DNA from: Saprospiraceae bacterium
GTDB taxonomy: Bacteria; Bacteroidota; Bacteroidia; Chitinophagales; Saprospiraceae
Reading direction: 5' to 3'
NCBI GenBank assembly: GCA_020852155.1
Contig: JADZBJ010000199.1
Location: 1 to 10,526 of the forward strand
Length of the DNA: 10,526 nucleotides
In this document: piece after piece, positions 1 through 7,525 of the stretch
Layout of the letters: the number at the start of each line of letters is the position of its first letter
Numbering within the stretch: the stretch's first letter is position 1
Made by a program: the position numbers and the translations under genes
The notes under the pieces: generated by a model
Told to the model about the DNA's origin: nothing
Database searches by the model: none
What the model saw: only the letters and a program-made list of their open reading frames with translations

Positions 1-13
1 ATTTGTCATTAGA

Positions 14-43
14 TTGTCAGGTCGGTATTTTAAGATACTTTTA
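14..43 (+). promoter_or_regulatory. Possible Bacteroidota-type promoter for guaB
   Basis: A TTG at 14-16 is followed after 19 nt by TACTTTTA at 36-43. This matches seven of eight positions of the Bacteroidota -7 box (TAnnTTTG) at a spacing allowed for the -33 TTG/TTTG box. It would give a leader of roughly 90-100 nt before ATG 144. This is a motif match only; such short AT-rich boxes occur by chance. Confidence 0.25.
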
Positions 44-143
44 ACAAAACTTATTCTCGTCCGGCGAGCGTCTGAAAAACAATTTCAGAAAAAAAATCGG
101 GTTCAGGCATGCAGGTTTTACAGAGTTCGCAAGACCTTTGTAC

Positions 144-1634
144 ATGGAATTAAAGTTTTCAAGCAACGACCACCCAAAGTTCCTCGGCGAATCGCTCACT
201 TACGACGATGTATTACTCGCCCCGGCCTACAGCGAAGTGCTTCCCCGCGACGCTGACATCAGTAGCCAGTTAACGCGCAATATCAGGTTGAATGTCCCTA
301 TCGTCTCGGCGGCGATGGATACTGTTACGGACAAGCACCTGGCCATTGCGATTGCCAGACAAGGCGGAATTGGCATCATTCACAAAAACATGAGCATTGA
401 AGCGCAAGCCGATGAGGTGCGCGCCGTAAAACGTTCGGAAGCAGGTATGATCATTGATCCGGTCACCCTGCACCCCGAAGCGACGGTGGCTCAAGCACTG
501 GAATTGATGCGCCAATACAGTATTGGCGGCATTCCGATCACCTTGCCGGATGGCAAACTGGCGGGCATCCTGACCAATCGCGATCTGCGTTTTGAGACAG
601 ACCACAGCCGCACCGTCAGCGAGTTAATGACGTTCAACGATCTGGTTACAGCGCCGCAGGGGACAACCCTGCTGCAGGCCAAGGACATCCTTCAGCGCCG
701 AAAAATTGAAAAACTGCCAGTCGTGGACGACAATTTCCGACTGGTTGGATTGATTACTTACAAAGACATCATGAAGGGAGTAAACTTCCCTCAGGCCTGT
801 AAGGATAATTTTGGCCGCCTGGTCGTCGGCGCTGCTGTGGGTGTGACGCACGACACACACGAGCGCGTCGCTGCACTGGTCGCCGTCGGCGTTGATGTCA
901 TTTGTGTAGATACGGCGCACGGGCATTCAAAAGGTGTGCTGGACATGATTCGGCAGATCAAAAACAATTATCCTGCCTTGCAAGTCGTCGGTGGCAATGT
1001 GGCCACAGGCTCCGGCGCAAAAGCGCTGGTTGACGCCGGTGTTGACGGCGTAAAAGTCGGCGTAGGGCCGGGTAGTATTTGCACGACGCGCATTGTAGCC
1101 GGAGTCGGGGTTGCGCAGTTAACAGCTATCCTGAACGCTGCCGACGCCATCCGTGGTTCAGGTGTACCCATTATCGGCGATGGCGGTATTCGTTACACCG
1201 GCGATATTGTCAAGGCGCTCGCTGCGGGCGCCAATACCATTATGGCAGGTTCATTGTTTGCCGGTGTGGAAGAGTCGCCCGGCGAAACAATTATTTTCGA
1301 TGGTCGAAAATTCAAAAGTTATCGTGGAATGGGCAGCCTTGGCGCTATGCAATTAGGTTCCAAAGACCGTTATTTCCAGGATGTAGAAGACGATATTAAA
1401 AAACTCGTACCGGAAGGAATCGAGGGCCGTGTTCCCTACAAGGGCACCTTACAGGAAGTAATGACCCAGTATATTGGCGGTTTACGCGCCGGAATGGGCT
1501 ACTGTGGTGCGGCTACCGTCGAAGAATTACAGGCCAAAGCGCGCTTTGTCAAAATTTCCAACGCAGGTATGACAGAGAGCCATCCGCACAACATTATCAT
1601 TACCCGCGAAGCGCCTAACTATTCCAGAAGGTAG
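144..1634 (+). CDS. guaB: Inosine-5'-monophosphate dehydrogenase
   Basis: Cytosolic enzyme that oxidises IMP to XMP with NAD+, the rate-limiting step of GMP synthesis. The 496-residue product has the family's normal length and layout. An N-terminal barrel segment contains SLTYDDVLLAPAYS and AAMDTVTD. A tandem CBS (Bateman) pair at about residues 93-215 includes GGIPI, GILTNRDLR, KLPVVDD and GLITYKDI. The rest of the barrel carries the active-site loop GPGSICTTR with catalytic Cys313, the phosphate-binding GDGGIRYTGD, and the flap with the Arg409-Tyr410 pair in KDRYFQ followed by EGIEGRVPYKG. The C-terminus SHPHNIIITREAPNYS is typical. I chose ATG 144 (MELKF) as start; an upstream in-frame TTG at 138 adds only two residues and is less likely. 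CBS domains in this family usually bind purine nucleotides and allow allosteric control. The gene is intact and identification is secure. Confidence 0.98.
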   Translation: MELKFSSNDHPKFLGESLTYDDVLLAPAYSEVLPRDADISSQLTRNIRLNVPIVSAAMDTVTDKHLAIAIARQGGIGIIHKNMSIEAQADEVRAVKRSEAGMIIDPVTLHPEATVAQALELMRQYSIGGIPITLPDGKLAGILTNRDLRFETDHSRTVSELMTFNDLVTAPQGTTLLQAKDILQRRKIEKLPVVDDNFRLVGLITYKDIMKGVNFPQACKDNFGRLVVGAAVGVTHDTHERVAALVAVGVDVICVDTAHGHSKGVLDMIRQIKNNYPALQVVGGNVATGSGAKALVDAGVDGVKVGVGPGSICTTRIVAGVGVAQLTAILNAADAIRGSGVPIIGDGGIRYTGDIVKALAAGANTIMAGSLFAGVEESPGETIIFDGRKFKSYRGMGSLGAMQLGSKDRYFQDVEDDIKKLVPEGIEGRVPYKGTLQEVMTQYIGGLRAGMGYCGAATVEELQAKARFVKISNAGMTESHPHNIIITREAPNYSRR

Positions 1635-1654
1635 GCATAATTGCAGGAAAGAGA

Positions 1655-1662
1655 TACTTTTG
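1655..1662 (+). promoter_or_regulatory. Possible -7 box upstream of gltX
   Basis: TACTTTTG matches the Bacteroidota -7 consensus TAnnTTTG exactly. Transcription from it would begin just before the long inverted repeat at 1675-1737 and run into gltX. No convincing -33 TTG lies at the expected distance (the nearest, at 1641, is too close), so the call is weak. Confidence 0.22.
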
Positions 1663-1674
1663 TGGGGGTGTGAT

Positions 1675-1737
1675 CATACAATGATGTAATGATGTGCTGA
1701 TAATCAATGGGTTATTACATCATTACATCATTGTATG
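1675..1737. repeat. Perfect 21-bp inverted repeat (long hairpin) between guaB and gltX
   Basis: The left arm 1675-1695 (begins CATACAATGATG) is the exact reverse complement of the right arm 1717-1737 (ends CATCATTGTATG), with a 21-nt loop at 1696-1716. All 21 pairs match. No T-tract follows either arm, so it is not a classical intrinsic terminator, although a 21-bp RNA stem could still affect transcription or translation of gltX 50 nt downstream. Its sequence is of the same family as the hairpin at 3569-3605, which points to a dispersed intergenic element. Confidence 0.9.
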
Positions 1738-1779
1738 CCCGCATCATCACATGATTACATCATCCAATCATTACATCAA
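1714..1779. repeat. Short ATTACATCAT direct repeats before gltX
   Basis: The 10-mer ATTACATCAT occurs at 1714-1723, 1722-1731 (overlapping) and 1754-1763, with a one-mismatch copy at 1770-1779. Its reverse complement lies at 1681-1690 in the left arm of the hairpin. The stretch 1740-1759 matches 3593-3612 at 19 of 20 positions. Read in the gltX frame these repeats give a low-complexity His/Ile/Thr/Ser peptide, not a real protein N-terminus. Confidence 0.8.
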
Positions 1780-1786
1780 TACTTTC

Positions 1787-3289
1787 GTGATTCGAGTTCG
1801 TTTTGCTCCATCGCCCACAGGCGCTCTGCATATTGGCGGTGTTCGTACTGCCCTGTATAATTATTTACTGGCTCGCCAAAAAGGCGGCACTTTCCTCCTC
1901 CGTATTGAGGATACCGACCAGACCCGTTATGTACCGGGCGCAGAAGACTATATCATTCGTTCGCTTCGCTGGCTGGGCATTGTGCCGGATGAAGGCGTAG
2001 GCTTTGGCGGCGACTACGGCCCGTACCGGCAGAGCGACCGCAAGGAAATTTATCAGGAATACGCACTGAAACTGCTGGAAAGAGGTCATGCTTACTATGC
2101 ATTTGACACCCCTGAAGAACTGGATGCGCAAAGGAGTTCGGTTGAAAATTTCATTTACAACCACTCGACCCGTCAGGGCTTGAAAAACAGCCTGAATTTT
2201 TCTGAATCTGAAACCCGCGCATGGTTAGATCAGGGCAAACCCTACGTTATACGCCTGAAAGTTGAACCCGGACGCTCCATTTTGGTCAGCGACCTGATTC
2301 GCGGCGACGTTCATTTTCAGAGTGGCGAACTGGACGACAAAGTGTTGTTCAAGTCGGATGGTATGCCGACGTATCACCTTGCCAATATCGTTGACGACCA
2401 TTTGATGGGCATCACGCACGTTATTCGCGGTGAAGAGTGGTTGCCCAGCACGGCACACCACGTCTTGTTGTACGAAGGTTTTGGCTGGAAAGACACCATG
2501 CCTGCTTTTGCGCATTTGCCTTTGATTTTAAGGCCTGAAGGACATGGAAAACTGAGCAAACGCGATGGCGCAAAATTCGGGATGCCCGTGTTTCCGACCG
2601 ACTGGCAAGGCACAGATACGGTCGAAGCCGTTCAGGGATTTGATGGCGCCGGATTTTTGCCGGAGGCTGTTATCAACTTTCTGGCGCTGCTGGGGTGGCA
2701 CCCCGGCGACGACCGTGAAATTTTCTCCATAAACGAACTGATTGAGTCGTTTTCTATCGAAAATATCGCCAAAAGCGGCGCTCGTTTTGATTATGAGAAG
2801 GCTAAATGGTTCAACCAAAAATACATCCAGGCTACGGATAATGCCGTATTAGCGAAACATATTCAACCCCTTGCAGCGGCAAAAGGCTATCGTACAGATG
2901 ATAACTTTTTGCAAACAGTAGCCGCATTGATGAAAGAACGTGTGACCTTGTTGCCTGATTTTGTTGAAACAGGCTATTACCTGTTCGAACCGGTGAAAGA
3001 GTATGATACGGAAACCCTCAGCAAAAAATGGACGCCGGCCATCGGCCCGATTTTTGCTGACTTAACCCAAATGCTCGAAAACCTGGAGCCTTTCGATGCC
3101 CTCAACATGGAAGCCTCCGTGAAAGCGTGGATGCAAGAAAAAGGTGTAAAACCCGGTGATATTTTGCCTTTGCTGCGTATTGCCATGGCAGGCACGATGA
3201 AAGGCCCGGCGGTGTTCGACATGGCAGAAGCGCTCGGGAAAACGGAGACAATCGAGCGACTGAAAAGGCTGATAAATCGCAACGCCTGA
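1787..3289 (+). CDS. gltX: Glutamyl-tRNA synthetase (class I, GluRS)
   Basis: Cytosolic enzyme that charges tRNA-Glu with glutamate using ATP. From GTG 1787 the product is 500 residues, the usual size. It opens with MIRVRFAPSPTG and the class I signature HIGG (residues 15-18, the HIGH equivalent). It then shows LLRIEDTDQTR, YGPYRQSDR, the tRNA-binding GMPTYHLANIVDDHLMGITH region, RGEEWLPSTAHH, and the KMSKS equivalent KLSKR at residues 255-259. The C-terminal helical part is the anticodon-binding region. The frame stays open upstream to a GTG at 1694 and an ATG at 1751, but that extension is translated repeat DNA, and GluRS proteins normally begin right at the VRFAPSPTG strand, so GTG 1787 is preferred. 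ATG 1751 remains a possible alternative. No strong Shine-Dalgarno is seen, as is usual in Bacteroidota. The gene is intact. Confidence 0.96.
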   Translation: MIRVRFAPSPTGALHIGGVRTALYNYLLARQKGGTFLLRIEDTDQTRYVPGAEDYIIRSLRWLGIVPDEGVGFGGDYGPYRQSDRKEIYQEYALKLLERGHAYYAFDTPEELDAQRSSVENFIYNHSTRQGLKNSLNFSESETRAWLDQGKPYVIRLKVEPGRSILVSDLIRGDVHFQSGELDDKVLFKSDGMPTYHLANIVDDHLMGITHVIRGEEWLPSTAHHVLLYEGFGWKDTMPAFAHLPLILRPEGHGKLSKRDGAKFGMPVFPTDWQGTDTVEAVQGFDGAGFLPEAVINFLALLGWHPGDDREIFSINELIESFSIENIAKSGARFDYEKAKWFNQKYIQATDNAVLAKHIQPLAAAKGYRTDDNFLQTVAALMKERVTLLPDFVETGYYLFEPVKEYDTETLSKKWTPAIGPIFADLTQMLENLEPFDALNMEASVKAWMQEKGVKPGDILPLLRIAMAGTMKGPAVFDMAEALGKTETIERLKRLINRNA

Positions 3290-3374
3290 GTTGTCGTTTG
3301 ATGGTTTACAGGCTTGAGCAACGTTAAATAAGTAATTGAAAATCAATCCGTAAACAACAGTTCATATCCGAAAA

Positions 3375-3560
3375 ATGGGTAAAGACAATAAAAACAATTC
3401 CCCGGAAAATGACAGCGAAACGTCTGACAAACCCTTGAAGGATATTCGCATTAGTATCAACGAATTCGGTCAAATTGTGAAGGACATTCCGACGGAAGAA
3501 ATCAATGAGTTTCTAAACAAGGAAGTACCCGATCGCAAATTGAATGAAGACGGTAAATAA
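3375..3560 (+). CDS. Small hydrophilic protein of unknown function
   Basis: A 61-codon frame from ATG 3375 to TAA 3560, lying 85 nt after gltX on the same strand. The first 20 or so residues are polar and disorder-like, rich in Asn, Asp, Ser, Glu and Lys. The rest looks like a compact folded segment with ISINEFGQIVKDIP followed by INEFLNKEVPDRKL, a strand-then-helix pattern. There are no Cys residues, no signal peptide and no membrane segment, so the product is probably cytosolic. The sequence has normal codon use and a protein-like hydrophobic pattern, which argues that it is real. The C-terminal part resembles short conserved hypothetical proteins I associate with Bacteroidota, but I cannot name a family. 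Function is unknown. It may be cotranscribed with gltX, since no clear terminator lies between them. Confidence 0.72.
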   Translation: MGKDNKNNSPENDSETSDKPLKDIRISINEFGQIVKDIPTEEINEFLNKEVPDRKLNEDGK

Positions 3561-3568
3561 TCTTTTTA

Positions 3569-3605
3569 ATGTGATGATGGGACGATTATAGTCGCATCAT
3601 CACAT
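3569..3605. repeat. 15-bp hairpin (one mismatch) after the small gene, same family as the guaB-gltX repeat
   Basis: The arms at 3569-3583 (ATGTGATGATGGGAC) and 3591-3605 (GTCGCATCATCACAT) pair at 14 of 15 positions around the 7-nt loop GATTATA. It starts 9 nt after the stop of the small gene. Its position suits a transcription terminator, but no T-tract follows. The right arm and flank (3593-3612) match 1740-1759 at 19 of 20 positions, which favours a dispersed intergenic repeat that may serve secondarily to end or protect transcripts. Confidence 0.8.
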
Positions 3606-3637
3606 CATTACAATTTAATCCTTTCCCTTGAATTTTT

Positions 3638-3661
3638 CGCATGATATTCCCGAGTCATGCG
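3638..3661. repeat. Short inverted repeat before the giant gene
   Basis: CGCATGA at 3638-3644 is repeated inverted as TCATGCG at 3655-3661, with a 10-nt spacer, 18 nt upstream of ATG 3680. It could be an operator or a small hairpin in the leader. A seven-base palindrome of this kind can arise by chance. Confidence 0.35.
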
Positions 3662-3679
3662 TCATGAAATCTGAACTTT

Positions 3680-5848
3680 ATGATAAACCGGTTACACACG
3701 GAAGGGTGTTTAGTATGGACCATATTAACGATGGGCCTTTTTTTGATGTCTCATCTGCAACTGAATGCCCAGGCTGGCGCTTTTAATTTTCTGCCGCCCA
3801 ATCCAGACAACGTCACGGTGGGCGCCAACTGTGTTGGCAACCTGAGTGGCATTACGCCCACGGTAACATCGGCCATCGGGGCGACGATCACCACTTCTCA
3901 ATTTCAATCAGTCAACCCCGGCGGCGCAAATCCTGCAGCTACATTTCTGGCAGGAGAAACGGCTGAAGTATTCTGGCTGGTAGCAGACAACATGGGCAAC
4001 AGCCATGTATTCAGTTTTTTCGTTTTTTTTCAAGATAATACCGGGCCGGTTTTCGATTTAACAGGTTATCTGGACACTGTTGAGATTACGTCTGTCGTAC
4101 AGATACCGTTAGATACCACACCACCGCCGGTTTCCGACAACTGTACGGTTAGCACCCAGATCTCGGTGACATTTTCCCAGACGCCATTCCCGGACACTTG
4201 TGAAACAGGCATCGTAAAGCGCACCTGGACTGCCCAGGACCTTCTGGGCAATACCTCTGTTTATACCCAGACTTTCGTCATCTACGCCGATACCTTGCCC
4301 CCTCTGGTGCAGGTATTTCCGATGAATGCTACGGCTCCATGCGAAATTGCGCCCTCAGCCTACCAAAACTGGCTGGCTACTCAAATGGCGAATTTTTTCG
4401 CCGTGGATCCTTCCGGTATTCGTGAATACACCAACAACGGCCCCGCGAATTTTCCTCCGGGCTGTTCTGTGCCGATTACCGTTACGTTTCGCGTAAAAGA
4501 CAATTGTGGGTTTGTTTTTTCAACACCTGCAACATTTTCCACTACCGATAACGACCCTCCGGAAATTGTCGTTGCCCCGAAAGATACAGTCGCGTATTGT
4601 ACCGCAACGGGCAATCCTGTTGATCGGCTTTCTGCCTGGATTTCAGCGCATGGATATGCCGCAGCCTACGATTCCTGTTCTGCGCCGATGATGTGGCGCA
4701 TGGAAATTGCCAATCAACCCAGAGATTCTGCGCAGGTTGTCGCCGCTTATTTGAACTCTATTTCCAATGGTTGCGGAACACAGGTGATCGGCGGAAATTC
4801 TTACAACAAAGTCAGGGCGAAAGTCACGGTTGCCTTTTTTGTCAAAGATGCCTGTGGCAATGAACGCTCCATGGGCAGTGCGACTTTCGGCGCTATTGAT
4901 ACCATTCCTCCGGCAATTGCAGGCACAATTCTGATTGAACAATGCGGCAATGGCAGCGATCAGGCTTTGCTGGAAACCTGGATCAACGCACACGGCAACA
5001 CGACCGTAACAGATGAGTGCTCGACAACTACCTGGACCAATTTCAGTTATACCACTTCCGATGGTCAGGTTGGCGGCGGCGCATTTGGAAGCGGCCCATA
5101 CCCGCAGGTGCAGGCTCATAATTGTACCTGGTTGACGGATGTTACCTTCAGGGCAACCGATGAATGTGGTAATATCGGCTCCAAAACCCTTCGTTTTCAA
5201 ATTGAAGACACCCAGGCGCCTGTTATCGCTGGTTATCCTGATACGGTGACGCTGAATTGTGTGAATCCGCAACCCTCTATTTCTACCAGTTTTATCTCGG
5301 ATAACTGTGATGATAACCTGTCGTTAAGCCACACAGAAACCCGCATGGATTCTTTGTGCGACGGGTCGTACACCATTCGTGTTGTATGGCGTGCGACGGA
5401 CGATTGCAACAACAGCAGCACAGCCATTCAAACATTTCTGGTACGCGATACTCAGGCTCCTGTTTTTGGGCTGGTACCGCAGAGTTATACAGCTTATTGT
5501 GATACATTCACCCTGCCAGCGCCGCCAGTCATGGGCATGAACATTACCGCGACAGACGACTGCAGCCCTGTGATGAGTATTTCAACCAGCGTCAGCAGCA
5601 CACAAAGTCCTGACCCGTTGAATTGCGCGCATTATCAATACATGATTGTCCGAACCTTCACGGCAACAGATCAATGCGGCAACACCAGAACAGCCACGCA
5701 GGCCATTTCGGTGATAGACAATGTTCCGCCAGTGCCTAACGGGCAGTTTGATACGCTGGTAAATTGTGAAGTCCTGCCAGCCATTCCATTACCGCCACCC
5801 GGAGCAGAAGACGCTTGCTCTGGTCCGACAGCAGCGCCGGCTTTTTAA
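3680..5848 (+). CDS. Giant secreted multidomain (HYR-like) protein, N-terminal part up to an in-frame TAA
   Basis: The 722-residue product begins with a signal peptide: a basic start (MINRLH), a hydrophobic core (about residues 11-24, VWTILTMGLFLM) and a likely cleavage at LNA|QA or AQA|GA near residues 30-32. It is therefore exported. It then shows seven complete HYR-like beta-sandwich modules and the start of an eighth. Module ends are marked by the D-T/N-x-x-P motif at residues 119, 204, 290, 407, 510, 590 and 680. Most carry two or more Cys, which could form disulfides, and a (A/V)TD.CGN or KD.CGN motif. The frame ends at TAA 5846-5848 inside module eight, but the same frame continues with module sequence beyond it, so this is the N-terminal part of a longer gene. 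Such proteins in Bacteroidota are often surface adhesins or type IX-secreted, an inference here because the C-terminus is out of view. Confidence 0.85.
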   Translation: MINRLHTEGCLVWTILTMGLFLMSHLQLNAQAGAFNFLPPNPDNVTVGANCVGNLSGITPTVTSAIGATITTSQFQSVNPGGANPAATFLAGETAEVFWLVADNMGNSHVFSFFVFFQDNTGPVFDLTGYLDTVEITSVVQIPLDTTPPPVSDNCTVSTQISVTFSQTPFPDTCETGIVKRTWTAQDLLGNTSVYTQTFVIYADTLPPLVQVFPMNATAPCEIAPSAYQNWLATQMANFFAVDPSGIREYTNNGPANFPPGCSVPITVTFRVKDNCGFVFSTPATFSTTDNDPPEIVVAPKDTVAYCTATGNPVDRLSAWISAHGYAAAYDSCSAPMMWRMEIANQPRDSAQVVAAYLNSISNGCGTQVIGGNSYNKVRAKVTVAFFVKDACGNERSMGSATFGAIDTIPPAIAGTILIEQCGNGSDQALLETWINAHGNTTVTDECSTTTWTNFSYTTSDGQVGGGAFGSGPYPQVQAHNCTWLTDVTFRATDECGNIGSKTLRFQIEDTQAPVIAGYPDTVTLNCVNPQPSISTSFISDNCDDNLSLSHTETRMDSLCDGSYTIRVVWRATDDCNNSSTAIQTFLVRDTQAPVFGLVPQSYTAYCDTFTLPAPPVMGMNITATDDCSPVMSISTSVSSTQSPDPLNCAHYQYMIVRTFTATDQCGNTRTATQAISVIDNVPPVPNGQFDTLVNCEVLPAIPLPPPGAEDACSGPTAAPAF

Positions 5849-6391
5849 GGTCAAACGATTGTTCCCGGAACCTGTCCTGATCGTTATACAGTCATCCTGA
5901 ACTGGCTTGCCACGGACGTATGTGGTAACACGGCTGCTTTTACCCAGACGGTCGAAGTGCAGGACACCACGCGCCCTGTGTTGAGTAATATTCCGAACGA
6001 CATTACCGTGGAATGCAATGCAATTCCTGCGCCGCCGTCGTTGAATACCTTGAATGCTCAAGACAATTGTGATGCGGCAGTCAATATCGTTTATCTTGAA
6101 ACAGAAATCAGAAATCCAGACCCGGCGTCTTGTGATCACTGGACAGATTATCAGTTGAAACGAGAATGGACAGCCAGCGATAATTGTGGGAATAGTAACC
6201 GATACACGCAGATTATCCAGATAGAAGACACAACGCCTCCGGCGCTGATTGCTCCGGCCAATTCAACCATACCAGCCGATAGCGCAGTTTGCGGCGCGGA
6301 AATCATGATTCCTGCGCCTGTTTCGCTGTACGATATTTGTAGCACTCAGGACGGTTCGGCTTCGCTCAGAGATACTTCGCTTATTTTAAAC

Positions 6392-6808
6392 ACATCCGGT
6401 GGGCCCAATTCGACTACTCCGGTGGATACCCTGATTTTCAGTTGGACAACACCGAATACTGCGCCGCTTGAACCTGTTATTGGCAATGCATCACTTTCCG
6501 TTTCATTTCAAAATTCGGACATAGACGGTATCGGCGAATTTTTCAAAGTATATGGAGAGAATGGCGACCTGATAGGTCAAACAACCCCGACGGGCGGCAT
6601 GGGCTGTCAATCGGCTACCTTTATTTTTTCCATACCGCCAGCGGATATCAATCGCTGGCTGAATGACGGACAACTGACGCTGAAACTGGCTTCGAATACA
6701 TCAGGAGGTTCTGTAAATGCCGTTTGCTCTGGTTCGAGAGCATTTGCCCACCTGACTTATAATTATGCTGTGCCGCAATTGGACGTGCAATTACAATATA
6801 CACTCGAC
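6392..6808 (+). other. Domain inserted in the tenth HYR-like module (copy A)
   Basis: About 139 residues (roughly 905-1043 counted from ATG 3680) separate the opening of a HYR-like module from its closing TATDCQGN. The insert has its own pattern: SLSVSFQNSDIDG, GEFFKVYGENG (from residue 952), a Cys, a strand then INRW (990-993), LNDGQLTLKLASN, a second Cys (AVCSGSR) and FAHLTYNYA. It is predicted to be a beta-sandwich of its own. A related domain sits in the next module at 7088-7525. I recall similar stretches in other Bacteroidota surface proteins but cannot name a family. Confidence 0.6.
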
Positions 6809-7087
6809 GGCGGCCCGTCAGAGGCTTATCCGCCATCAGGCCCCACCATGCTGGGTGTTGGCGTGCACCATATAACCTATACGGCGACCGATTGTCAGGG
6901 AAATGCTGCAACTGCCAGTACGATTATTACCATTGAAGACACACAACCGCCTGTTTTGCCAGCGCCGACGCCGCAGATTTTCTATGTGGCTCCTGGCCCG
7001 GAGTGCGAAGCGGTGGTGACTTTGCCCTTCCCGACCATTCATGAAAATTGCGATTTTTCGGGCGAACTCATGCAAGCGTCGGCTATT

Positions 7088-7525
7088 GTTCCTGTTCAGT
7101 TTTCCGGCGATAACATTCCCAATGACCTGAACCTGACGTTATCGAACCTGATTCCCAATGCCATTTTTGGCGGACAATTAGTCATTCGACACAAAGGCGA
7201 TAACCACGAATCCGGCGAATTTTTCTACGTTTTTGATGAAAATAATATAGCCATTGATACGACAAGCAATGGCCCGGCAGCGATGGAGTGTATGGATTTT
7301 CATGAAACGACATTCAATGTCAGCGCAAGCCAGATTAATGCCTGGGCTGCCAATGGCACGACTCAGTTTAAATTAGTCGCCAATGATGACGTGGCCAATT
7401 ACCTTGACTTGATTAATCCTTGCGGCACAGTCCAACCTGACATGACGGATGGTAACAGCAGGGTTCAGGCGATATTGAGGTACAGTTATGCGCAGGTTAC
7501 TTATGAGATTCGTAACAGCCTTGGA
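7088..7525 (+). other. Domain inserted in the eleventh HYR-like module (copy B)
   Basis: About 146 residues (roughly 1137-1282 from ATG 3680) share the order of motifs with the insert at 6392-6808: GGQLVIRHKGDN, GEFFYVFDENN (from residue 1179), a Cys (MECMDF), INAW (1219-1222), ANGTTQFKLVAND, a Cys (NPCGTV), then SRVQAILRYSYAQVTY. The two inserts also share the 13-mer CGGCGAATTTTTC at DNA level (6532-6544 and 7213-7225). They are most simply explained as an old duplication of a module together with its insert. Function is unknown. Confidence 0.6.

Noticed and set aside
138..143. TTG start two codons before ATG 144 for guaB
   Set aside because: ATG 144 gives the usual short N-terminus before the conserved SLTYDDVLL region. 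TTG is a rarer start and there is no ribosome-binding site favouring it.
1675..1790. CRISPR-like array, because of several short repeated words
   Set aside because: The repeated words are only about 10 bp, they overlap or are irregularly spaced, and there are no uniform spacers or cas genes.
2977..3346. Minus-strand open frames of 94 and 114 codons over the 3' end of gltX
   Set aside because: They overlap the conserved C-terminal part of GluRS and show no family features. They reflect codon bias of gltX.
3569..3605. Classical rho-independent terminator after the small gene
   Set aside because: The stem is strong, but no T-tract follows it (ATTACAATTTAATCC). The T-run at 3563-3567 lies before the stem, so it does not act as a terminator tail on the + strand, and on the minus strand it reads as A.
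4643..5272. 209-codon open frame on the minus strand
   Set aside because: It lies wholly inside the HYR-like coding region, is rich in Arg, Ile and Gly without recognisable motifs, and the opposite strand has clear domain repeats. It is a shadow frame.
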